Part shown: one piece after another, positions 24,980-32,605 of the stretch
How the letters are laid out: each line of letters starts with the position of its first letter
How positions within the stretch are numbered: position 1 is the first letter of the stretch
Assembly: GCA_964557005.1 (NCBI GenBank)
Contig: CAZKYI010000001.1
Span: 248,001 to 312,000 of the forward strand
Origin: JBECKS01 sp964557005
GTDB lineage: Bacteria; Pseudomonadota; Gammaproteobacteria; Pseudomonadales; JBECKS01
Length of the DNA stretch: 64,000 nt
Direction: 5' to 3'
Position numbers and translations under genes: made by a program
Notes under the pieces: model-generated
The model's input: only the letters and a program-made list of their open reading frames with translations
Database searches by the model: none
Told to the model about the DNA's origin: nothing

Positions 24980-26171
24980 CCTGCTTTTCTGCTTGTGGCA
25001 GTAAAAAAATATACGCAAGCAGGCCGCCAACACCACCAGCCAGAACAAAACCCATCATCACCGTTGGGGTGTTGTTATAAAAATACGCAACCGCAATGCC
25101 TGAGGCGGCGGCAAGCGTATTTTGAATAATGCCACTCAAAGAAGATGCCGTACCTGCGATGTGCGGAAAGTTTTTTAAACTCGCTGCGGTGCAATGCGGC
25201 AGCGTCATTCCGACAGACATGGCATAAAATGCAATGGGAATCACAATCGCGAGCGCGTGATACACTTCAAACAGGGAAAGCAGCAATCCGCAAAACGCTG
25301 ACATGCTCGCGAGTAACACGCCCATCAAGACAATTTTCACCGTGCTTAAACGGCCAGCCAGACGAGCACCCAGATTGGTGCCACTCACAAAACCAATCAC
25401 CATGCCCAGAAAACAATAACCAAATTGGGTGGGGCCAAGTTGCAGGAATTCGATAAACACAAAAGCAGCGCCAGATATAAACGCAAACAAACCTGAAAAC
25501 ACCATGCTCAGAATCAGGGTATAACTGAGGAACAGACGATCTTGTGTCAGCAGTGTGTAGTTGTTCCAGATATGCTGCGGGTGAATGGACTGGCGCAACT
25601 CAGGGCGCAAAGTTTCGCCGATAAAATATAAATAAACGCCCGTGCTGATGGCGGCGCAGATTGCCAGAGTATAAAAAATAGCCTGCCATGACGCATGTTC
25701 TACAAAGTAGCCGCCAGCAATCGGTGCAAGCGCAGGTGCCAGCGCCATAAACGTAGCAAGATGGGAAAAGGCACGCGCTGCACCTTCATGGGTGTAAATA
25801 TCGCGCACCATAGTGCGGCCAATGGTTGGCCCTACGCAGGCACCGAGTGCCTGAAAAAAACGAAACACAATCAGGCTTTCGATGCTGCTGGCAAAAGCAC
25901 AGGCAATGCTTGAAACAATAAACAACACCACACCTGCGACGATAATCGGTTTTCTACCGAAGCGATCAGCCAATGGCCCCCAGAATGGCAAACCGATGGA
26001 AGTACCAATCAGAAAAATACTCAGCGTAAGCTGAATCTGTTCTATCGAAGCGTTGAGTTGCTCTTTAATAACAGGCTGTGCAGGCAGATACATATCGGTG
26101 GACAAAGGGCCAATCGATACCAGCCCTGCCAGAATCGGTAGAATCCAGAAGGAAGCAGGGTTTAACTTCAT
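24972..26171 (-). CDS. Bcr/CflA-family multidrug MFS transporter
   Basis: A 399-residue inner-membrane transporter of the 12-TM drug/proton antiporter group. The start ILAGLVSIGPLSTDMYLPAQPVI is diagnostic of the Bcr/CflA subfamily, and the loop-2 motif appears as GPLADRFGRKPI. The ATG at 26171 is chosen because it lies one base after the upstream epimerase stop; the frame stays open 16 codons further into that gene. Members export bicyclomycin, chloramphenicol or dipeptides; the substrate here is not evident. Likely co-transcribed with the epimerase gene. Overlaps the CoA transferase gene by eight bases tail to tail. Confidence 0.93.
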   Translation of the reverse strand: MKLNPASFWILPILAGLVSIGPLSTDMYLPAQPVIKEQLNASIEQIQLTLSIFLIGTSIGLPFWGPLADRFGRKPIIVAGVVLFIVSSIACAFASSIESLIVFRFFQALGACVGPTIGRTMVRDIYTHEGAARAFSHLATFMALAPALAPIAGGYFVEHASWQAIFYTLAICAAISTGVYLYFIGETLRPELRQSIHPQHIWNNYTLLTQDRLFLSYTLILSMVFSGLFAFISGAAFVFIEFLQLGPTQFGYCFLGMVIGFVSGTNLGARLAGRLSTVKIVLMGVLLASMSAFCGLLLSLFEVYHALAIVIPIAFYAMSVGMTLPHCTAASLKNFPHIAGTASSLSGIIQNTLAAASGIAVAYFYNNTPTVMMGFVLAGGVGGLLAYIFLLPQAEKQAR

Positions 26172-26172
26172 G

Positions 26173-26955
26173 CTAAAAGAGTCGCCATTTAAAGTTTGCT
26201 TGCGCACACAGCGGTGCATCGGGTGTCACGGTTATGGCTTGCACAAGATTGGCAGCGCCGATTTGTGGTTCCACACACAGTGCATGTTGCGGTTTGCTAT
26301 AAACCACCCAGTGCGTACAGGGTGATTCAATCTCAAGTTGCAGTGCATTTGGCCATGTTAATCGGGGTGTGGACAGCGGATTCAGAAAACAATCGTCCCA
26401 GGGTGCTGGCGCAGGGGGAATCAGTTTGCCAGTGGGAATCAGTTGTGTGTCACACCCAAATTGTTGTTCGGCTTCAAACTGTAACTGGAGTGGCGCGCCA
26501 CGTTCGAGTTGTCGTTTAAACCACGGGTGCCAACCCATGCAGGCAGGGAAGGGCTGTTCGAGTGCGAACAAGGTTAATTCCAGTTGCAGGCTGTTTTCAC
26601 TTAAATAAAAAGTTTGAATCGCCTTGCCTTTAAACGGCCAGTGTTGGCCTAAATCAATTTCAAGCACGCAGTGATGGGTGCTGTGTTCCCTCACAGACCA
26701 CGCACGATTAAAACAGGTGCCATGAATGGCATGACCTTCAAAATTAACAGGCAGGTGATACTGCCTGCCTTGCCAATGGAGTTGCCCGTTTTGCAATCTG
26801 CCGACCCAGGGCAGCATCGGGTAGCAACCCCATGCCAAAGTTTGCTGATTGTTGCCTACTAACAGGGTAAGGCCGTTGATGTGGATTTGGGCAATTCTTC
26901 CACCCTGATGTTCGTCGATTTCTACCCGTGTGTGCTGGTTGTTAAGTTGAATCAT
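26173..26955 (-). CDS. Aldose 1-epimerase family protein
   Basis: A 260-residue protein with the galactose-mutarotase-like beta-sandwich. Visible family features are the opening VEIDEHQGGRIAQIHINGLTLL, PMLPWVGRLQNGQL, the histidine in EGHAIHGTCFNRAW, the MGWHPWFKR segment and the C-terminal LCVEPQIG, which holds the usual catalytic glutamate. It probably interconverts anomers of a hexose or acts on a related sugar. It is cytoplasmic. The gene precedes the drug-transporter gene by one base and diverges from the arylsulfotransferase-like gene 37 bases away, so the promoters must overlap. Confidence 0.9.
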   Translation of the reverse strand: MIQLNNQHTRVEIDEHQGGRIAQIHINGLTLLVGNNQQTLAWGCYPMLPWVGRLQNGQLHWQGRQYHLPVNFEGHAIHGTCFNRAWSVREHSTHHCVLEIDLGQHWPFKGKAIQTFYLSENSLQLELTLFALEQPFPACMGWHPWFKRQLERGAPLQLQFEAEQQFGCDTQLIPTGKLIPPAPAPWDDCFLNPLSTPRLTWPNALQLEIESPCTHWVVYSKPQHALCVEPQIGAANLVQAITVTPDAPLCAQANFKWRLF

Positions 26956-26992
26956 TTTGGCTATTTGAAGCAGATGGAATTAGACTTGAGCG

Positions 26993-28354
26993 ATGTCTTT
27001 AAAGCAGTTTACTCAATCATGCACGCGTTGGCTGGAAAAAGTTTCGCCTTTTCCTGATTTTCCGATTTTTATTTTTTCGGGATTTTGTTTTGGCTGGATA
27101 TGTATTTTTGTGGGCATCTGGTTGAATCAGTTTGGTCGCTCACCCGTGGTGAATCAAATGATTAATTCCACCTATGCAGTTGGCCATGCAACCTACAATA
27201 AATTTCTAAAACCCAATCGCTATTCCACCAAAAATTTTTTCTGGTTGCCTGAGCGTTACGCGCTACAGGGTGCGGTGATGCACAGTGCAGAACAATTCAG
27301 CGAAGGCTATACACTGCTGGTCTCTGCACATCATCAAGGCGCTGAACTGCTTTCACACTCAGGTGAAGTGGTGCACCAGTGGCAGTTTCCACTTGAAACC
27401 CTGCTCGAAAACCGTTTCAAGCCTGAATATCTGTATTGGTGGCAAGCTCAGGTGTTACCCAATGGTGATGTGATTGCGATTGCCACGGTTGATAATCATA
27501 CCCCTGCAGGTTTGGGCATTATTAAACTTGATAAGGATTCCAACCTGCTCTGGTTTTATCCTGCACATGCCCACCATGATTTTGCGATAGCCGCCAATGG
27601 CGATATTTATTTTCTTGAGCAAGGTATTCAGGGGCGTGCACCTTCACATCTGGATTTTCTTGCAGCTCCTTATCTGAATGAATGGCTGACGGTGATTGAT
27701 GCGCAAGGCAAGTTCAAAAAGCGCATCAATCTTTATGATGCACTGGCATTTTCGCCTTACAAAAAAAGCCTGCGCAGAATTCAACGCAGTATTACAGGGG
27801 ATTATCTGCACCCGAATTCGGTGAAGCTGATTGATGAACAACTGGCACAGAAAGCACCTTATTTAAGCGCCAATTCTGCCTTGATTGATTTGCGCGAACT
27901 CGATGCGATGATTGCCATTGATTTGGACAGTGAAACCGTGAACTGGTTAATTCATGGCCCCTGGTTTTATCAGCATGACCCCGACATACTCGACAACGGC
28001 AACATCTTGTTATTTGATAATTTGAGCCTCGGTGCCCAGAGCAGGGTGATTGAATATAATCCTCAAAATCAAAAAGTGGTGTGGGAATATAAGGGTACAG
28101 AAGCACAGCCTTTGTTCAGTGCGATTCGCGGCAATCAGCAAAAACTTGATAACGGCAATGTGCTGATTGTGGAATCCAATGCCAGCAGGTTGTTAGAGGT
28201 GAATATGCAGGGTGAGTTGGTTTGGGAATATTACAGCCCTGTACGCAGGCAGGATTTTGCTTCGAGCATTCAGTATGCACCGGCGTTCTTGTCGGCACAC
28301 CGTTATTCTTTTGAAGAACTGGAGTTCCTTCAACTTTCACAGAGGGGTGATTAA
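26993..28354 (+). CDS. Membrane-anchored arylsulfotransferase-like protein
   Basis: A 453-residue protein with one N-terminal membrane helix (about 24-45) and a large periplasmic part. The repeated turns QHDPDILDNGNILLFDN, IEYNPQNQKVVWEYKG and KLDNGNVLIVESN are typical of the arylsulfotransferase (ASST/Arylsulfotran_2) six-bladed propeller. The propeller histidines include AHAHHDFAI and YQHDP. ASST enzymes move sulfate between phenols, but many relatives of this shape have no known activity, and no DsbA/DsbB-type helper lies near. The next gene begins directly after its stop, so the two almost certainly act together. Confidence 0.87.
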   Translation: MSLKQFTQSCTRWLEKVSPFPDFPIFIFSGFCFGWICIFVGIWLNQFGRSPVVNQMINSTYAVGHATYNKFLKPNRYSTKNFFWLPERYALQGAVMHSAEQFSEGYTLLVSAHHQGAELLSHSGEVVHQWQFPLETLLENRFKPEYLYWWQAQVLPNGDVIAIATVDNHTPAGLGIIKLDKDSNLLWFYPAHAHHDFAIAANGDIYFLEQGIQGRAPSHLDFLAAPYLNEWLTVIDAQGKFKKRINLYDALAFSPYKKSLRRIQRSITGDYLHPNSVKLIDEQLAQKAPYLSANSALIDLRELDAMIAIDLDSETVNWLIHGPWFYQHDPDILDNGNILLFDNLSLGAQSRVIEYNPQNQKVVWEYKGTEAQPLFSAIRGNQQKLDNGNVLIVESNASRLLEVNMQGELVWEYYSPVRRQDFASSIQYAPAFLSAHRYSFEELEFLQLSQRGD

Positions 28355-28762
28355 ATGGCATTGGCACGCATTCATTTCTGGTTGGGTTTTGTGGGTCTGA
28401 TTGCTTTTTTATTAACAGGTCAGTATATGGGGATTTTCCATAATGCCTTGCAGGATATGCCCGATAGACCGCGTATGTTTTACCGTTCGGCGCATATTTA
28501 TTTGTTATTGGCATCGTTAATCAATTTGTTTCTTGGAGCCTATTTCCGGAAAATTGAACATGCCGTAATCGGGAAGCTACAACTGTTTATTAGTTTATTG
28601 GTACTGATAAGTCCTGTGATGTTTCTGGTTGGGTTTTTCGTTGAATACAACTACGCGCTGGAAGGTTTGGAAAGACCCGTCACCGGATTCGCCAACTATT
28701 TTTTATTTATTGCAGGTGTGTTGTTGTGTGTGCAAGTGTTTTTGCAGCAGCGGGATGTGTAG
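28355..28762 (+). CDS. Four-helix membrane protein, partner of arylsulfotransferase-like gene
   Basis: A 135-residue protein with four predicted membrane helices (about 5-25, 48-66, 73-95, 110-130) and short loops. Its ATG follows the preceding stop codon with no gap, so translation is coupled to the arylsulfotransferase-like gene. Histidines occur at the ends of helices (RIHFWLG, SAHIYLLL), which may bind haem or quinone, but this is speculation. I do not recognise the family. The pair is bounded by the divergent epimerase on the left and convergent ygiQ on the right. Confidence 0.82.
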   Translation: MALARIHFWLGFVGLIAFLLTGQYMGIFHNALQDMPDRPRMFYRSAHIYLLLASLINLFLGAYFRKIEHAVIGKLQLFISLLVLISPVMFLVGFFVEYNYALEGLERPVTGFANYFLFIAGVLLCVQVFLQQRDV

Positions 28763-28768
28763 GCAGGA

Positions 28769-30934
28769 CTACCTGCCACGCTTGTGTTTTTGAGCGCTTC
28801 CCTTTCTGTGTGGTGTACCGTGTGCAGGGCGTTTGAAGCCGCTGTGTTTTTCTGCTGGAATCAGTTGGTGTTCCTTGTCTCCAATTAAATCTGCTCTGCC
28901 CATTGCCTTGAGCGCTTCTCTTAGCATCGGCCAATTTGCAGGATCGTGATAGCGCAGAAAAGCTTTTTGCACTCTTCTATGTTGAATGTCTTTGGCGACA
29001 TCGACTCTGCGACTTTTATAAGTGACTTTCTTCAAGGGATTTTTGCCTGAGTAATACATGGCAGTGGCCATCGCCATCGGGGAGGGATAAAACGTTTGTA
29101 CCTGGTCGGGTTTGAATTTGTTTTTCTTTAACCACAGTGCGAGTTGCATCATGTCGTGATTATCGCTGCCCGGGTGTGCGGCAATAAAATAGGGAATCAG
29201 ATATTGTTTTTTGCCAGCTTCCTTTGAAAACTGGTTAAACATTTTTTCAAATTCGTAGTAGCTGCTCATGCCAGGTTTCATCATGTGGCTTAGCGTATTT
29301 TCTTCGCTGTGTTCGGGTGCGATTTTCAAATAGCCGCCCACATGGTGAGTGACCAGTTCTTTCACGTATTCGGGGTCTTTCACTGCGAGGTCATAACGCA
29401 AGCCCGAAGCCACCGAAATGTTTTTAATCCCTGGAATTTTTCTCGCTGCGCGATAAAGTTCGGTAGTGTGTTTGTGGTCGGTATTCAGATTTTTGCAAAT
29501 AACAGGATACACACAGGAAAGCCGTTTGCAGTTTTCTTCAATCTCTTTGCTTTTGCAATTCAGCCGATACATGTTGGCAGTGGGGCCGCCCAAATCTGAA
29601 ATGCTGCCAGTAAAGCCCGGCACCTTGTCGCGTATATCTTCAATTTCCCTCAGTATCGATGCTTGCGAACGGCTTTGAATAATGCGCCCCTCATGTTCGG
29701 TAATCGAACAAAAGGTACAACCGCCAAAACAACCGCGCATGATGTTGACGGAAAAGCGAATCATTTCATAAGCAGCAATTTTGGCATTGCCATAAGCAGG
29801 GTGGGGCACACGTTGATACGGCAAATCGAATACGCCATCAAGTTCTTCGGTTTCCAGAGGAATAGGTGGTGGGTTAATCCACACCTCGTAAGCACCGTGT
29901 TTTTGTACCAGCGGCAGCGCATTTCCAGGATTGGATTCCACATGCAGCACACGTGAGGTGTGTGCATACAGTGCCGAATCGTTTTTCACTTTTTCAAACG
30001 AAGGCAGGCGAATGTAAGTGCGTGCGTGTTCAATGTCCCCTGCGTTTTGTTGTTTTCGAAACAGCGGCATCGGCACAATTTTAACAGCCTGTACCTCGTC
30101 TGTTTTGCAGGAAGCCGTACCGCTGTGATTATTTTCCTTGCCGTCATGCTTGTATTCGTAAGGATTCGGCATCGCTTCAATGTTACTTGGCCAGTCAATG
30201 CGGCTGGAATCGATTTCATGCCAGTCACCTTCCACAATCTCCTGCGTGGATTTTCGCAGTACCGCTGTACCGCGAATGGTGTTGAGTTCATCGATTCGCA
30301 CGCCAGAGGCCAGTTGATGTGCAATTTCGACAATGGCGCGTTCAGCATTTCCAAATAACAGAATGTCAGCATCGGCATCGACCAGCACCGAGCGGCGCAC
30401 CTGATTGCTCCAGTAATCGTATTGGGCAATACGACGCAAGCTCGCTTCAATGCCACCAATCACAATCGGCGTGTTTTTGTACACTTCACGAATTTTTTGT
30501 GAATACACAATCACCGAGCGCTCAGGACGTTTGCCCGCTACATTGCCCGGGGTGTAGGCATCATCGCTGCGCAGGCGCAAATCGGCGGTATAGCGATTGA
30601 TGAGCGAATCCATATTGCCTGCGGTCACACCAAAAAATAAATTGGGTTCGCCCAGTTCCATAAACGCTTGCGGATTGTTCCAGTCGGGTTGCGCAATAAT
30701 GCCCACGCGATAGCCTTGCGCTTCCAACAAACGGCCAATCACCGCCATGCCAAAACTGGGGTGATCAACGTAGGCATCGCCCGTCACAATAATCACATCG
30801 CAACTGTCCCAGCCCAGTTCGTCCATTTCCTTGCGCGTCATGGGCAGGAATTTGGCTGTGCCATAGCACTCTGCCCAATATTTCGGGTAGGAAAATAATG
30901 CGGGTGCTGCTTTGGAAATGTCTGCCAGTTTCAT
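28769..30934 (-). CDS. ygiQ: YgiQ-type radical SAM protein
   Basis: A 721-residue protein of the YgiQ (UPF0313) group. An N-terminal cobalamin-binding-like region starts near MTRKEMDELGWDSCDVIIVTGD; the radical SAM cluster motif CxxxCxxC is seen in MRGCFGGCTFCSITEHEGR; the C-terminal DUF3362-like region contains QTFYPSPMAMATAMYYSG and a basic tail. It probably binds a [4Fe-4S] cluster and S-adenosylmethionine; its biological substrate is unknown. It is read after gmhA and the SDR gene on the same strand with 26 bases between, so it may be the third gene of that transcript. Confidence 0.95.
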   Translation of the reverse strand: MKLADISKAAPALFSYPKYWAECYGTAKFLPMTRKEMDELGWDSCDVIIVTGDAYVDHPSFGMAVIGRLLEAQGYRVGIIAQPDWNNPQAFMELGEPNLFFGVTAGNMDSLINRYTADLRLRSDDAYTPGNVAGKRPERSVIVYSQKIREVYKNTPIVIGGIEASLRRIAQYDYWSNQVRRSVLVDADADILLFGNAERAIVEIAHQLASGVRIDELNTIRGTAVLRKSTQEIVEGDWHEIDSSRIDWPSNIEAMPNPYEYKHDGKENNHSGTASCKTDEVQAVKIVPMPLFRKQQNAGDIEHARTYIRLPSFEKVKNDSALYAHTSRVLHVESNPGNALPLVQKHGAYEVWINPPPIPLETEELDGVFDLPYQRVPHPAYGNAKIAAYEMIRFSVNIMRGCFGGCTFCSITEHEGRIIQSRSQASILREIEDIRDKVPGFTGSISDLGGPTANMYRLNCKSKEIEENCKRLSCVYPVICKNLNTDHKHTTELYRAARKIPGIKNISVASGLRYDLAVKDPEYVKELVTHHVGGYLKIAPEHSEENTLSHMMKPGMSSYYEFEKMFNQFSKEAGKKQYLIPYFIAAHPGSDNHDMMQLALWLKKNKFKPDQVQTFYPSPMAMATAMYYSGKNPLKKVTYKSRRVDVAKDIQHRRVQKAFLRYHDPANWPMLREALKAMGRADLIGDKEHQLIPAEKHSGFKRPAHGTPHRKGSAQKHKRGR

Positions 30935-30960
30935 GGCAAGTTACCTGCTAAGGGTTTGAA

Positions 30961-31548
30961 TCAGGCGTAATTTTCGGGATAAAAATGACGCTCAACCAAT
31001 TCGATGATGATGTGAATCACCTTGATGTGTAATTCCTGTACGCGATCGGCATAGCTGCCACCTGGCGTGCAGATTTCCACGGTAGCGAGTTCGCCCAGAC
31101 GTTTGTCGGGCTTGCCCGTTAAAGCAATTACAGGAATGTGATTGGCTTGCGCATATTCTGCTGCTTTCACCACATTCTTGCTGGTACCACTGGTGCTGAT
31201 GGCAAACAGCACGGAATGCTGATTGGCATGTGCTTCCAGATAACGCGAAAAAATATACTCATAACCAAAATCATTGGCGACACAACTGATGTGTCCGGGA
31301 TCGCTGATGGCGGTTGCGGCAAGCCCCTTGCGGTTGTCGCGGTAACGCCCTGTCAGCTCTTCGGCAAAGTGCATGGCATCACTCATCGAGCCGCCATTAC
31401 CACAGGAATACACACAGCCGCCTGCTTCAAGTTGATCCACGATAAGGTTGGCGGCTTGCTCAATACGCTGAATCATCTCATCGTTAGCGATGAGTGCTTC
31501 AAGTGCCTGTTTTGCTTCATTCAGCGTATCGAGGATTACACGGTTCAT
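30961..31548 (-). CDS. gmhA: Sedoheptulose-7-phosphate isomerase
   Basis: GmhA makes D-glycero-D-manno-heptose 7-phosphate, the first step to the heptose of lipopolysaccharide. The 195-residue SIS-domain protein shows YSCGNGGSMSDAMHFAEELTGRY, ISDPGHISCVANDFG, the SIS loop ISTSGTSKNV and the C-terminal DRVQELHIKVIHIIIELVE, all as in the E. coli enzyme. The replication-initiator-associated protein DiaA has the same fold, but the HFAEELTGRYR and zinc-ligand pattern favour GmhA. Its start overlaps the SDR stop by four bases, so translation is coupled. No other heptose gene is in the window. Confidence 0.92.
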   Translation of the reverse strand: MNRVILDTLNEAKQALEALIANDEMIQRIEQAANLIVDQLEAGGCVYSCGNGGSMSDAMHFAEELTGRYRDNRKGLAATAISDPGHISCVANDFGYEYIFSRYLEAHANQHSVLFAISTSGTSKNVVKAAEYAQANHIPVIALTGKPDKRLGELATVEICTPGGSYADRVQELHIKVIHIIIELVERHFYPENYA

Positions 31549-32417
31549 TTTTTCAGTCTTGCTATACGTTTGCGTTGCACGTTTTGCCCAACTCTCATGC
31601 TGGAGGTTACCAGCTTTCTGAACAGAATGGGGGTGAATCGTGTTGCCCAGTCAATGACGTGTGCATCGACACCAATCAGGATACGCATTTTGTTTTTCTT
31701 GATGCCCTTCACAATGGTCAGGGCTGCTTTTTCGGGACTGGTCGTGGCAATCTGTGAGAAGCGTTTATGCGCTTCATTTTTATCACCGCCTGCCAGATCG
31801 GCCAGAGCTTGCTCGTCCATACGTGCATCACGAGCAATGTTGGTTTTAATGCCGCCAGGGTGAATGGAGCTTAAGCTCACGCCGCATCTTTCAATATCCA
31901 GTTCAGCGCGCAAGGTTTCGTTAAAACCGCGAATGGCAAATTTGGAAGCGTTATAAGCGCCTGTGCCTGCTGGAGCCATAAAACCAAATACACTCGATAC
32001 ATTACAAATGTGGCCTTCGCCAGAAGCTTTCAGGTGAGGCAGGAAGGCTTTGCTACCATACACCATGCCCCAGAAGTTAATGTTCATCAGCCATTCGAAA
32101 TCTTCGTAAGACGTGTTTTCCAAAGTGGCGGCTACAGCGACACCGGCATTGTTAATCACCAGATTGACTCTGCCGAATTCCTCAGCGACTTCATTGGCGT
32201 AATCGTAAAACGCTTTTTTGTCGGCCACGTCGAGCACTTTGGCGTGTACTCGCGCACCGAGTGCTTCAATCGCCTGACGTGTTACTTCGAGTTCTTTGGC
32301 GTTAATGTCTGAAATGGCCAGCAAACAACCCTCTTTGGCCAACTCAATAGCAGTGGCACGACCAATGCCGGAACCTGTACCTGTGACCACAGCCACTTTG
32401 CCTTTCAAAATTTTCAT
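31545..32417 (-). CDS. Short-chain dehydrogenase/reductase
   Basis: A 290-residue classical SDR. The cofactor-binding glycine motif is TGTGSGIG, the NNAG motif appears as INNAGVA, the catalytic serine lies in CNVSSVFG, and tyrosine and lysine lie in YNASK. An acidic residue after the second strand (SDINAKEL) favours NAD(H). The C-terminal region ends in a basic tail (QRKRIARLKK) and a hydrophobic stretch often seen in lipid-linked SDRs. It is the first gene of a leftward group with gmhA, four bases overlapping. The substrate is not identifiable; there is no evident metabolic link to heptose synthesis. Confidence 0.93.
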   Translation of the reverse strand: MKILKGKVAVVTGTGSGIGRATAIELAKEGCLLAISDINAKELEVTRQAIEALGARVHAKVLDVADKKAFYDYANEVAEEFGRVNLVINNAGVAVAATLENTSYEDFEWLMNINFWGMVYGSKAFLPHLKASGEGHICNVSSVFGFMAPAGTGAYNASKFAIRGFNETLRAELDIERCGVSLSSIHPGGIKTNIARDARMDEQALADLAGGDKNEAHKRFSQIATTSPEKAALTIVKGIKKNKMRILIGVDAHVIDWATRFTPILFRKLVTSSMRVGQNVQRKRIARLKK

Positions 32418-32560
32418 TCAACTTTCCTCTTGTTTAAAAAGCTGTCTGGTAAAAAAGAGTGCGCAGTTTAGCGAAACTGAAAAAGAAGGGGAAAGGTTTT
32501 GAGCAAGCGGGTTGTTTTGTCCTGTTCTGCACAGGGGCTGGCCTTTCAGCATAGGGCAGG

Positions 32561-32566
32561 TATACT
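32561..32566 (+). promoter_or_regulatory. -10 box of rapA promoter
   Basis: TATACT followed by a CGCGCCC discriminator, 40 bases before the rapA start. No good -35 is seen 16-18 bases upstream. Confidence 0.45.
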
Positions 32567-32605
32567 CGCGCCCTGTTTTTTTTGCGCCAATACTTGAGAC
32601 GAAAT

